From the NCBI GenBank assembly GCA_037349315.1, contig JBAIAC010000006.1, forward strand, positions 15,783,501 through 15,847,500: 64,000 bases of DNA, read 5' to 3'. Under the pieces are notes generated by a model. That model saw only the letters and a list, made by a program, of their open reading frames with translations, did no database searches and had not been told where the DNA came from. This DNA is from Chelydra serpentina. Lineage: Eukaryota > Chordata > Testudines > Chelydridae. The translations under genes and the position numbers were made by a program. Shown here in pieces: positions 1 through 10,420 of this stretch (the stretch's first letter is position 1; each line of letters starts with the position of its first letter).

Positions 1-445
1 TCCAAGTGTGATTTGGCCTTCCTAATTTCACTCCTGCATGCCTGAGCAATATTTTTATACTCCTCCCTGGTCATTTGTCCAATCTTCCACTTCTTGTAAG
101 CTGCTTTTTTGTGTTTAAGACGAGCAAGGATTTCACTGTTAAGCCAAGCTGGTCGCCTGCCATATTTACTTTTCTTTCTACACATCGGGATGGTTTGTTT
201 CTGCAACCTCAATAAGGTTTCTTTAAAATACAGCCAGCTTTCCTCGACTCCTTTCCCCCTCATGTTATTCTCCCAGGGGACCTTGCCCATCAGTTCCCTG
301 AGGGAGTCAAAGTCTGCTTTTCTGAAGTCCAGGCTCTGAATTCTACTGCTCTCCTTTCTTCCTTGTGTCAGTATCCTGAACTCGACCATCTCATGGTCAC
401 TGCCTCCCAGGTTCCCATCCACTATTGCTTCCTCTACTATTTCCT
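1..445 (-). mobile_element. CR1 LINE fragment (ORF2 linker upstream of RT)
   Basis: Read on the minus strand, about 300 nt stay open and include [14 protein letters not shown] and [16 protein letters not shown]. These resemble the segment between endonuclease and reverse transcriptase of CR1 ORF2. The element runs off the left edge. It is well preserved and so probably relatively young. Confidence 0.8.
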
Positions 446-1258
446 ATTAAACAAGGTTTATACTCAAATCAACAATTTGACCACAAACACTGCATGTATT
501 AGTACAAGATGGTAAACAAAGTATGTGATAGTTATGCATTAAATTGTGTAAAGTATTGGGCTAAATGTTGCTGTACATTGTTACAGAATGGTTTTTGACT
601 TTCTACCTGTAGATTTGTTTTCTACCTTTTTTCTTTTGCGTGCTTTATTTTCTGAGCCATGTTCTTTGATTCTGTGTTTCATTTAATTTTCATTTCCCCT
701 TTTGACATAGAAACCAATCTTGCAGTGAAAAGACTTCACAACATTCTCTTCTGGCCAGTGATTTGAAACATCTGTCTGGATTTTTAAAATAAACTTTAAG
801 TAAAAGACTGTACTTAAGTTAATACTTTGGGAATGGCATACGACCTACAGAACTTTGCAGTTGTTCATAATTACCTCACATTATTGTTATATGAAGGATG
901 GTCTTCAGTGGGCCTGAAGAGCCAACTGGATTGGCCAGTCATGTCAACACCTATAATAGCTACTACTTATGGAGATGCTCAAAAGGAGTACAAAGGCTCT
1001 GGACCATACAGATTGACTGACTGTATATAACTGGACTCCACAGATGGAGTTAATCTGTTTTCATTCTCTCTTAATTGGTATAATTTTTCTTTTTAATTTT
1101 TGTGTGTCTGTCCTATCCCAAAATTAACTATTGTAATGATATATAATGATTGGAATGGGAGAAGGTTTATGCTAGATGAAAGGATTACATATTTGTGTTT
1201 CCTGTCTCCCTTCGTGAGTAAGAAAAGTCAGGTTCATCTTTTGAATACTTGCCCATAT

Positions 1259-1875
1259 TGTGATGGGGCAAGGCCAGAGGGTTATAGGAAAGTGGTAAGG
1301 AACCAGTATGTTAGCCCCAGGCTAAACAAATCCCTGATACCTTATGGCAGTTGCTCCAGGTTAATCAAGACACCTGGGGCCAATTAAGAACTTTCCAGAA
1401 GGCAGGGAGGTTAATTGAGACACCTGCAGCCAATCAGGGGCTGGCTGAAACTAGTTAAAAGCTTCCCAGTGAGTCAGTGAGGGGTGCATGTCCGGAGCTG
1501 TGGAAGGAGGTTGCGTGTGAGGAGCTGGGAGCAAGAGGCACTAGGAGCTGAGAGTAAGAGGGCGTACTGCTGGAAGATCCTGTGGTGAGGATAAAGAAGG
1601 TGTTGGGAGGAGTCCATGGGGAAGTAGCCCAGGGAGTTGTAGCTGTCGTGCCGTTGTTCCAGGAGGCACTCTAAACAGCTGCAATCCATAGTGCCCTGGG
1701 CTGGAACCCAGAATAGAGGGTGGGCCCGGGTTCCCCCCAAAACTCCCAACTCCTGATCAGACACAGGAGGAGTTAACCTGGACTGTGGATTCTACTAGAG
1801 GGGAAGATCTCTGAGGCAAGCAGAAAACGCCAATAAGCACAGGACCCACCGAGGTAGAGGAGGAACTTTGTCACA
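1259..1875 (+). mobile_element. Solo LTR (Gypsy-like), with 4-bp target duplication
   Basis: A 617-bp block starts TGTGATGGGG and ends TTTGTCACA, giving TG...CA ends with short inverted termini. It is flanked by the direct repeat ATAT at 1255-1258 and 1876-1879. There is no internal coding region, so it is a solo LTR. A possible TATA-like ctagttaaaagc lies mid-element. The 4-bp duplication and ends suit a Gypsy-type LTR better than DIRS or LINE. Open frames inside it are chance. Confidence 0.75.
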
Positions 1876-1879
1876 ATAT

Positions 1880-2617
1880 GTATATTCCACTTTTGGTCAG
1901 TATGCCCCCTGTTACTCAAGTTCAAATTGTTTTGGCCAGCAGTGTTCATTGGGGTTGCACCTGTGCGCTCAATGTCCTTGTGTCTCCCACCCAAGAGCAT
2001 ATAGGGTTTGGGTTTTCCCCAACCGTTCCTCAGTTACTTATCACTGCTTGCCTATGGCTACGAGTTGGAACTTGCAGTGTCCGAGCTTCTTGCCCATCGT
2101 GTGGTCTATCGATTGTATTGTAAATAGATAAGTACTTAGCCATTAGTCATTAGGGTTAAACTTTTTCTTCATCTGAAATTTTACCAGTGTCGGGGCCAGT
2201 CATGACTGAACACAAATATCCGGCTTTAGAAACCGCCCTTCACGCGAGACACTAATGCCTCTTAGAAATGGGCACACAAAATACTTATTGTGTCTCAGTG
2301 ATGTGCCATTTGTAAATTGTTCTTAGAGAACTCAAGGCTGGAGTCTCACCTGAAGTCGCTCTTTTTGAGGAGGCCAGTGCATTCCTCTTCAGACCCTGGA
2401 GTGGCTGGGGATGGAAATCCTGAGCACTCATCCTCAAAAATTATTCCCGCTGACTTGTCTGAATATGCAGATCATCAGTACCTCAGAAATTACTTGGTTC
2501 CAACCTCTTGTCACTGAGGCCCCAGGACCAACGCTTTCTATTCACCTGCCAACAATACTGGTATACTCCATATTGAAATCCTACACTGTGTTGAGAGACC
2601 TTATAGTTTCTTCAGTA
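1880..2617 (+). mobile_element. DIRS-like retroelement copy B, upstream part (tentative)
   Basis: The flanks of the LINE insertion at 2632-3953 join into one older sequence that continues to the recombinase region at 4640-5420. This part has no recognised domain. I assign it to the DIRS-like copy only by continuity with the right flank. Confidence 0.35.
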
Positions 2618-2631
2618 ACAGATTCACTGGT
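2618..2631. repeat. Left copy of 14-bp target-site duplication
   Basis: ACAGATTCACTGGT here is repeated exactly at 3954-3967 and brackets the LINE insertion. Confidence 0.9.
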
Positions 2632-3953
2632 TGTTGTTGTTGGCGTCCGTTAGTCTCGAGAGACGATGGATATGCGCCCATGGGGAACGTTTAGTTGATG
2701 GTTGTGCAGCGTCTATTGTGGCTATAGAGCCCCACACGAGAGTGGCAGTCTCGATTGCATTTGCTGCATTTGAAGGCGGTGTCAACTGTGGGTTGGAGCC
2801 GCTGCTTCCTTTTTCGTTGAACCTGCTTTTCCTCGGCAAGCTGCCGCAGCTTGTCTTCGCCAGTTTTCAATCCAGTGGTCAGAGCGTGTCTCCATCTGCA
2901 TCTGTCCTGGGCGAGCTCTTCCCAGCTGCTGATGTCGATTTGAACAGTCTTCAGGTCCCTCTTACAGACATCCTTGAAGCGAAAGTGGGGCCGTCCTGTA
3001 GCTCTGTTTCCAGAGGCAAGTTCAGCATACAACAGGTCTTTGGGGATCCATCCATCTTCCATATGACTTAGATGGCCAAGCCATCTGAGGCGGCGTTGAC
3101 GGAGGAGAGTGAACATGCTGGAGATCTTGACACGTTCCAGCACCTCGTTGTTCGTCATTCGATCACTCCAAGTGATCCCGAGTATGTGACGGAGGCAGCG
3201 CATGTGGAAGGCGTTCAGTCTCTTTTCTTGCGAAGGGTAGAGAGTCGAAGTTTCGCTGGCGTAGAGAAGAGTGTTTAGCACACATGCGCAGTACACAGCG
3301 ACCTTTGTGTTGATGGTCAGCATGTTGTTGTTCCATACTCTCTGTGACAAACTGGCCAAAATTGTGAAGGCCTTGCCGATTCTACGGTTGATCTCAGGGT
3401 CCAGTGAGAGATTGTCCATGATGGTAGATCCGAGATAGGTGAACTGACTGACCACCTCTAGCACATAGTCATTGATGGCAATGCTTGGATGTTCTGCATC
3501 CTGGGCCATAACTTTGGTCTTCTGAAGACTGATTGTCAACCCGAACTCTTCACAAGCTCTGGAAAAATGGTCAATCAGACGCTAGAGATCGATTTCTGTG
3601 TGGGTGGCCAGGGTAGCGTCATCTGCAAACAGCATGTCTCTGATTGTTGCCTCCCGTACCTTGCTTTTGGCCTTTAGTCGAGCCAGATTGAAAAGTCTCC
3701 CGTCAGACCGGGTGTGGAGATAGACTCCCTCTGTGGAATTTCCAAAGGCACGTTTCAGCAACGCTGCGAAGAAGATGCCGAAGAGTGTGGGAGCGAGAAC
3801 GCAGCCTTGTTTTACTCCGCTGTGGATGTCGAAGTGGAGTAAAAGGCTTTCGACCTTGTGAACAGAGATGGGCTGTTCAAGATCCTGGCAAAGATTGGCT
3901 GCCCACCGAAGTTGCAGAGCGTGATCCAGTCTTTTCACGACAACATGAAAGGC
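2632..3953 (-). mobile_element. Non-LTR LINE copy with 5' inversion
   Basis: The minus strand carries the 3' part of a LINE. It has RT motifs GVKQGCVLAPTLF and MLFADDATLA, then a long conserved tail (FHMRCLRHILGITWSDRM; RLRWLGHLSHMEDG) and a terminal zinc-knuckle-like segment with CSKCNRDCHSRVGLYSHNRR. From 2691 to about 3838 the frame is broken only by one in-frame stop near 3582. Sequence 3838-3953 lies in the opposite orientation and encodes the upstream RT block (KAFDLVNRDGLFKILAKIGC), so the 5' end is inverted. The 3' end has a short (GTT)n-type tail at 2631-2642. A perfect 14-bp duplication flanks it. The exact LINE clade is uncertain. Confidence 0.85.
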
Positions 3954-3967
3954 ACAGATTCACTGGT
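3954..3967. repeat. Right copy of 14-bp target-site duplication
   Basis: Exact copy of 2618-2631. Confidence 0.9.
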
Positions 3968-5745
3968 ACTATCAGTAGTAAAGGGTACTCCTTCGGTGCT
4001 GAGCAGTGTCAGCGGTATTGAAGCAGACAGTTTAAAAGTAACCATGAGTAGTCAGTGAAAGATACCATTATTCAAGATGCATTCATCAGGCGTGATCAAA
4101 CAGACATACACCTGGAACACAATGAAAGAGGAAAAAAATAGTGACAAGTTCTGTTCCAGAGCAGGGCAGAGTCAAGGATCTGCATCCAACACATTCCTGA
4201 TCCCCTGGTTCAAATATATGCTTACTGTCTGATTCTATTGTTATAATCTTGATAGTTATCAGAGCGCTCAGGCAGGACTCAACCAGAATGATCTTGATAG
4301 CACCAGGCAAGCCAAGGTTGTTTAGTTCAAAATCTCAGTGAATCTCTCTGTTCAACCTCCAGTCCAGTTGCCTCTTCAACCTAATGTGGTATCCCAAAGG
4401 CACTGCAGATTCTCTGTTTGGGTCCACCTTCCTTGTACCTTGTGGCATGGATGCTGGCTGCTTAACGTCTGTGGAGATGACCTGTTCATCCGAGTTGCAG
4501 AATATTCTTATCTACTGTAAAGAGGACTCTCCGAGGCTTGATTACTCAAGTGGAAGAGATTTGTGGTCTAGGCACACCGCCAGCAGTTATCTCTTTCAGA
4601 CTCAGATACATGAAATATAAGAATACCTTCTATCGGTAAGAATTTCTGGACTATCTGTGAGCTCCTTGAGAGTCCACCTAGCAGTCATCTCAGCTTTCCA
4701 TCTGCCTATTCAGGAACATTTGACCTTCTCACACTCTGCAATAGCTAGGTTCATGAAGGGCCGTATGCAGGTATATTCCCCCAGTTTGGGGTCTTCTCTT
4801 TGGTATCTCAACGTTGTACTGACTGGTTGATGATGGGTCCACCTGTTGAGCTACTAGCCACATGTTCCCTGTTTAATTTATCCATCAAAGCAGCCTTTTT
4901 TTGTAGCAAAGACATCTGCTAGAAGCTGGGGAGATACAAGCACTTGTGAAGGACTTCCATACATGGTATTTCATAAAGATAGGGTGATCTTGAGACCTCA
5001 CTTGAAGTTCCTGCCTAAAATAATCTGTAATTTCCATCTCAAACAATATATCTGCCTGTTTTCTTTCCCACATCCATGTTCCAACAAATACAAGGAGGAA
5101 GCTAAATTTCATAACTTAAATGTAATTAGGGCACCTTCCTTCTACCTGGACAGGTATAAGCCATTTAGGATGTGCCCTAGATTGTTTGTAGCTTGTGGAT
5201 ATAGGATGAAAGGACAGGTTATATCAACAGACACTTTCTAGTTGGATTTCTGAATGCATTAAGTTGTGCTATGAAATAGCCAATTTAGATTTACCATTGA
5301 GGGTTACAGTCCATTCCGTGAGAGCTCAAGCAGCCCTTGTTTTTGAGAAAAGTTGTAATAGTAGAGATACCTAGGGCAGCTACTTGGAGTTCAGAGTGTA
5401 CATTTATCTAGTATTATTCCATAGTAACAACATCAATATCTGATGTACACATTGGCAGGACTGTCTTACAATCATTGTTCAGCTAGACTCTTACGTCGCT
5501 GCCTGTGAGTTACCAACAATGGAATATATAAATATATATGGACAAGCACTCAAAGATATGGCTACTTACCTTACAATGAATGTTTCTTCTAGATTTGTGG
5601 TCCATAGAGATTCAATGATCTGCCCTCATTTCCCACTACTATGGAATCCTGTAACACCTGGATTTTGTATTGGTGAAGGAACTAAGGGACAGTTGGATTT
5701 TCCCAATCTACATCTTGCAGCATTTCAGTGGTGCGTGATGTTGTT
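3968..5745 (+). mobile_element. DIRS retroelement copy B (tyrosine-recombinase end)
   Basis: Plus-strand translation in several broken frames gives DIRS recombinase-type sequence. About 4655-4790 reads SLRVHLAVISAFHLPIQEH and RFMKGRMQVYSP, 4960-5080 reads MVFHKDRVILRPHLKFLPK, and 5150-5240 reads FRMCPRLFVACG and MKGQVIST. These align with the same region of copy A (17798-18268), which shares the 'KVQLVSITAFYLP', 'RFIKGLMH' and 'PHPKFLPKVSCEFHINQ' patterns. Many stops and frameshifts show an old, dead copy. The edges are uncertain. Confidence 0.75.
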
Positions 5746-5788
5746 ATTAGTCTGTATAAGCGGCAGAGTCCTGTGGCACCTTATAGAC

Positions 5789-6094
5789 CATGGGTCTCAA
5801 ACACGCGGGCCACATGCGGCCCGTGGAGTTATTTCCTGCGGCCCGCCATAGGCGCCAACTCCACTGGCAGCCAAGCTCCAAACATTACTGAGTGTTTATA
5901 TTTTATTAAAACCCCTCTTTGCATTACAGTTTTTAAAAAGTTAATACATTGACTTTTAATAAAATACTATATTACTCTTCATTTTTTTCATTTTCATACT
6001 ATACTTTTGTATGAAAAGGTTTCAGTGATGCGGCCCTCGGGCCAATTTACTAGTTCTCACGTAGCCCTCTGATGATTTGAGTTTGAGATTCCTG
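5789..6094. mobile_element. hAT-type nonautonomous MITE (306 bp)
   Basis: Terminal inverted repeats are CATGGGTCTCAAACAC on the left and, reverse-complemented on the right, CAGGAATCTCAAACTC. It is flanked by the perfect 8-bp duplication TTATAGAC (5781-5788 and 6095-6102), as hAT transposases produce. There is no coding capacity. Confidence 0.9.
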
Positions 6095-6118
6095 TTATAG
6101 ACTAATAGACGTATTGGA

Positions 6119-6158
6119 GCATAAGCTTTTGTGGGTGAATATCCACTTCTTCAGATGC
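6119..6158 (-). ncRNA. Hammerhead-like motif, copy 1 (degenerate)
   Basis: On the minus strand: stem I GCAU/AUGC, core CUGAAGA (matches CUGANGA), stem II GUGGAU-AUUC-ACCCAC with one mismatch, then AAAA in place of the required GAAA, then GCUU before AUGC. The G12-to-A change should abolish catalysis. Confidence 0.55.
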
Positions 6159-6791
6159 TTGTAGAGTGTATTTGTAAAGGTGCTATGTAAGCGTAAGCTA
6201 TTGTATTACTACAGGTCATCTTTGTAGGACTTTAAGGTCCATATATTTGTAATAAAAGCAAACATTTTTCCACACTAGGTTGTATCTTGTACAATAAGTT
6301 GTCATCATAAAAAGGTTGTAGAATTTTTTTTCATATGCTATGTCTTGTCATGCATGTTGCCCATTCATTTCATTAGAAATTTGTAAAATAAAATGAATGG
6401 TGACTGAACTTTCCCTCTTGCATGCAACATAGACAAAAATAATCTTAATTAGTGTTGGGTTGAGAACAATTTGTTAACGCAGAGGCAAGACTCTGTGTGT
6501 GTATTTTAATACATTCACATACAAATGTATTAATATGAATATAATAGATATATTTTATTTTCATCTTCAAAGTAATTTACCATCACCCCCCACCCAGTGC
6601 ACATTTATGGAGCTTTTTGAACTTCAGTACCAGTTTGAAGAATTTGAATGGAAATTATGAGAACATCAAGCTTTTTGCTATGTATAATAGGAAACAGTTA
6701 AAAAAAAAAAAGGTGTGCAATTGTTTATATACCTAAGTGAGCAAGGGAATGGGTGGAGTAATTGGTGATGGAGAGAGTGGGGCTGATGGGT

Positions 6792-7162
6792 AGAATCATA
6801 GAAATGTAGGACTGCAAGAAATGTAGGACTTGACAGGTCATCTATTCCAGTTCCTGACACTGAGGCAGGACTAAGTATTATCTATACCATCCCTGACAGG
6901 TGTTTGGAGGTTTTTAATAATGGTTTAGACAATCATGAAGATTCCCCAACCTCCCTAGGTAATTTGTTCCTAACTGTAAGGGTAGTTAAACGTTGGAAGT
7001 TTTTCATAATGTCTAACCTAAATCTCTCTTGCTGCAATTTAAGCCGATTACTTCTTCTGTTCTCAGTGGTTAAGGAGAACAATTTATCACCCTTCCCTTT
7101 ATAACAGCCTTTTGTATATTTGAAGACTCTTACCATGTCCCCCTTCAATCTTCTCTTCTAAT
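6792..7162 (-). mobile_element. CR1 LINE 3' end
   Basis: The minus strand ends with the CR1 3' terminus (plus-strand start 'agaatcatagaaatgtagg'), preceded by the conserved segment around 6950-7160 that includes 'cctccctaggtaatttgttc'. 5'-truncated and diverged. Confidence 0.8.
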
Positions 7163-7589
7163 CTTGGCGTGAGTGAGCTTGTTTGGTGGTTCGTTGTTTT
7201 TCTTTCTCTTCTGGATTACTTAAAGTTACAGTGTCAGGTGGGGTTGTGTTTAGGGACTGTTTGAGCCTTTGTTCCCTTGATCATCTTTGTTCAGCTTCAG
7301 TTAGCCTTGAGATCACTCTCCCCCAGTGTGATTGCTGATGGGGTCAGGCTGACATATGAGAGAAGGTTTTAAAAGCCAGAGGCTAAGCGACCAAGAGGAA
7401 CTAGTAAACGGGGGACAGCAAATGGAAGTTTGTAGGAGGGAGTCGCAATATAATCACTGTGATTAAGAAAGGCCGCATCGCCAGTGTCAATGCTGCTCCT
7501 ATCTCCTCCACCTGTGTCCAGACAAAGACCCTGGCTATGGATGCCTCTGTCCTGTTCCTGGTGAGGATTTGTAGACTGTGGCCTGCATT

Positions 7590-7780
7590 TCCCTTTCATA
7601 GAAAACCAGGCTGAGGAAATCATCCAATGTGAAAGGTGCCTGCTGGTAAAATCTCTCAGGAAGCAGGTGGGAAGAACTAGAGGAGGAGGTGGCTAGGCTG
7701 AAGAGCATCCATGCACACAAGGAATTCATTGAGAATATTCATATGGAGACCTCCAAGGCTGAGGAAGCGATCTAGCTAGA
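7590..7780 (+). mobile_element. Possible LINE 5'/ORF1 coiled-coil relic
   Basis: Plus-strand frames read EEIIQCERCLLVKSLRKQV and, after a frameshift, EEEVARLKSIHAHKEFIENI. This is a Cys-pair followed by a coiled coil, as in CR1 5' regions. Weak evidence; no other landmarks. Confidence 0.35.
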
Positions 7781-8169
7781 GAAGACAGCTGTCTCACCAC
7801 TGGGTTAGGAGGATATGGCTCTGTCACAGGGAGGACACTGGCTGCTGGTTATTCAGGCAGTGCTCCATCCCTGCTCCCAACCTACTGGTTCCCTCTGTGT
7901 GTGCTGCTTTAGTGACGAAAATACGTTTTTTCTTATCAATAAAAGACAATACAGCTGAAAGAGAGGGCTTGGGAGGAATTTTTCTTGTGAATCACTTCTT
8001 GTGATCACTATGTCTCGGTTAGTTACACCTGTGAAACTAAGCTTGGACAGATGTGGCAAGGGCTAGTTTGGTCTTCAACTTCTATTGTGGTGATGATGCA
8101 CTATCTGGAAGGAACCCAGCTAGACTTTCTGTCCCTTATTCTCCAAAGCACTAAACGCATCTAATTGTA

Positions 8170-8270
8170 AACTCATGAATAATTTCATTTATTTTAATGG
8201 GATTTCTCACATGCTTAAATTTAGGCATGTGCTTAAGTATTTGAATCATGGGCTCTGATCCCAGGATGAG
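8170..8270. repeat. Amniote-wide unclassified repeat ('cttaagt' type)
   Basis: Contains 'catgcttaaatttaggcatg' followed by 'tgcttaagtatttgaatcat'. A related block occurs at about 62210-62285, and a weaker one at 56340-56430. Family unknown to me. Confidence 0.4.
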
Positions 8271-8528
8271 TTTGCAGTGCTGACAGAACAATTGTATTAT
8301 ACTGGTAAATTGAACACATCTGATAAAGAAATGGAGATGATAAATATTTCATCTTTTACTTATAGCAAAGAACCGACATTAAAGGAACTGTGCTTTTTTT
8401 ATTTTAAATTAACAGTTTTTAAAAATTCAACTTTCTAACGGAGAACCTTTTAAAATATAAGTCCTCTGCCATTTGAAAATCCCGTTAAAGAATTGTAAGG
8501 TTTCTGCTCCCCTGCTGTATTTTGTAAG

Positions 8529-8650
8529 GGTCATAGAACCATAACAATGTAGGTCTGAAAGGACCTCGAGAGATTATCTAGTCCCGTCTCCTCCTCTCCC
8601 CTACCCCTCCCGCTGAGGCAGGACCAAGTATATCTAGACCATCTTTTTGA
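8529..8650 (-). mobile_element. CR1 LINE 3' end (short)
   Basis: Begins 'tcatagaaccataacaatg' with 'gaggcaggaccaagtatatc' downstream, the typical reversed CR1 3' terminus. Confidence 0.7.
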
Positions 8651-9189
8651 GTAGGCCTGAGAGCAAGCATATTCGGAGTCCCCTGAAAGTACACCTGCTT
8701 CTGTCCCTTCAGTTTGAATTTTGCTGCTTTTGTTATTGGTGAATGCCTTCTTGCAGAACCTGGAGAAGTGTATATGAGCTCCACCAAAGTTGTGCATGAT
8801 ACGAATGCAGCTGATCATTAACAATACAGTGAAACTGACTGTGTAGAAAGTGCTGTTGAATACACAAACTAAGCTGGGAGGAAAAAAAAATTCTCAAAAT
8901 TCTTTCAGTTCTAGTATTCTTAGAGGTTACTCGGAACAATAGTATGTATACACTTTTCAGGTAGAATTATGATTTTCAAGGTGAATGTGTCCTTTTTAAG
9001 AACTTTTAAAATTAAAATTAATGACATTTTTTGTTAATGTTGTAGTTAGTAAAGTCTTGAAACTAGTTAAATTATCAGATTAAGTGGCACTTTCAGGGAA
9101 GACGTTCTCAACATTACATTTAGTTATGTTTCTCTGCGGTCTTGTCATTTAATGTGCAGCACTCACCTGGTACTAACATCTTCAGAGCA

Positions 9190-9480
9190 ACTTTGTGAAC
9201 ACTGATTTTCATAACTGACCCAGTGAGGTGGTTAGATATAGTTAATGGACTTGGTTTCTTTCATTTTGAAAGATTGTCACTTTGAGAGAGCTTCCCATTA
9301 ATACCGATTTGTGCTGGCAGTATCTCTCCAGAGAAAACAATGTGACCACTTTAAGTACAGCAGCCTCCTCCATTTTTAGATGGAAAATCTCTTGCAAAGT
9401 GGTTATAACTTGCCAAAGAGCATAAGTAATCTGTATCAGAGCAGGAATTGGAATCCAGGAGTTCCCATCTACCGGTCTTT
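9190..9480 (-). mobile_element. MIR SINE (diverged)
   Basis: Order of motifs fits a reversed MIR: 'cagtgaggtggttagata', 'ttttagatggaaaatctctt', 'aacttgccaaagagcataag' and 'caggaattggaatccaggag'. Highly diverged. Confidence 0.5.
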
Positions 9481-9839
9481 GCTCAATCTTCTAAAATACA
9501 CTTTTTCTCATCATCTGTGCTCTTACAAGGAATATTACAGGTGAATACTCTTCTTGAGCTATTGTTTGAAGTTTATATTAGGAACATAACCAAAACCCCC
9601 TTTGGAGATTGGGATCCCACTGTCCTAGACACAGTGCTTATACACACTTAGAAGACACTGTCCCATCCCAGACAGTATGTAATCTGACTTGAAACAAAGC
9701 ATACGGTAGAAGGGAGGACAAGGGTAATGAAAATAAGGTCATGGGGTTATGCAGCTTAATTCTTGCACAACATAATAGTTCCAAATCATCTGAATGATTA
9801 AAAAAAATGTGAAGTAAAATTGGCTTTCCTTGAATTCTG

Positions 9840-10024
9840 CATAGAATGATAGAATATCAGGGTTGGAAGGGACCTTAGGAGGTCATCTAGTCCAACCCCC
9901 TGCTCAAAGCAGGACCAATCCCCAATTTTTTGCCCTAGATCCCTAAATGGCCCCCTCGAGGATTGAACTCACAACCCTGGGTTTAGCAGGCCAATGCTCA
10001 AACCACTGAGCTATCCCTCCCCCA
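9840..10024 (-). mobile_element. Turtle-type tRNA-derived SINE (Cry-like) with CR1-like tail
   Basis: Minus-strand 5' end is tRNA-like: A box TAGCTCAGTGGTT (complement of 10001-10013) and B box GGTTGTGAGTTCAATCC (complement of 9960-9976). A linker follows, then a 3' tail identical in style to CR1 ends ('ggttggaagggacc' on the plus strand). SINEs of this build are characteristic of cryptodire turtles. Confidence 0.8.
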
Positions 10025-10420
10025 TTATATATAGACTATAATTGTCTGTCTGATGTTTAGTGGTCTAAATAGAAGTGGGTTTTCATGAGGAATGTGACGA
10101 AGGAAAGAGGAGTGGCCTTACCGATTAATTTAATCAGTGCTTCCTGCATACTTGGTTAGCGTAAAATATCCATGATGGGTGGTTCTTTCAGAAGTGGTCA
10201 GCATTGGCCTGACTACGCTCTTATTGAAGCCAGTAGGAGTTCATTCTGCTGGTGATTTCAGTGGGAGCAGAATTAGCTCAATGCTAATTTGAAAATCCCC
10301 CACTGTGGAAAGTTTTTGGAAATGGTGGATGTCTGTTTGTATGTAGTCAGTTATCCTAACCCATGTGTTGCAGATGTATGTGCATTAAAAGTGACATGTT
10401 TTCTGTCTCTTCCAATTCAG

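Larger units (their letters stand above)
5755..6175 (-). mobile_element. Penelope-like element tail, split by a hAT insertion
   Basis: Sequence at 5763-5788 (agtcctgtggcaccttatag) continues at 6095-6175 (actaatagacgtattggagc...). Together they match the tail seen intact at 48640-48735. The hAT at 5789-6094 lies between them. The minus strand carries a hammerhead-like motif at 6119-6158. Confidence 0.75.
1..10420 (+). other. ATAD2B: ATAD2B intron (3' part)
   Basis: This stretch precedes the first recognised ATAD2B exon and ends in a good acceptor: a pyrimidine-rich tract, then AATTCAG at 10414-10420. I see no ATAD2B exon in it, and in particular no bromodomain-like translation, so the preceding exon must lie upstream of the window. 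It is filled with repeats annotated separately. I recognise nothing in 446-1258, 7163-7589, 7781-8169, 8651-9189 and 10025-10420, apart from a possible worn copy of an amniote interspersed repeat around 10200-10310. Confidence 0.75.

Noticed and set aside
1474..1764. 96-codon minus-strand frame
   Set aside because: Inside the solo LTR; no recognisable protein features.
2631..3071. 146-codon plus-strand frame
   Set aside because: Antisense to the LINE coding region on the minus strand.
9960..10013. tRNA gene on the minus strand
   Set aside because: A- and B-box are present, but the unit continues into a SINE body and CR1-like tail, so it is a SINE head.
10363..10420. Upstream extension of the ATAD2B exon frame to an ATG
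   Set aside because: A clear pyrimidine tract and CAG acceptor at 10420 show that the exon starts at 10421; the extra codons are intron.
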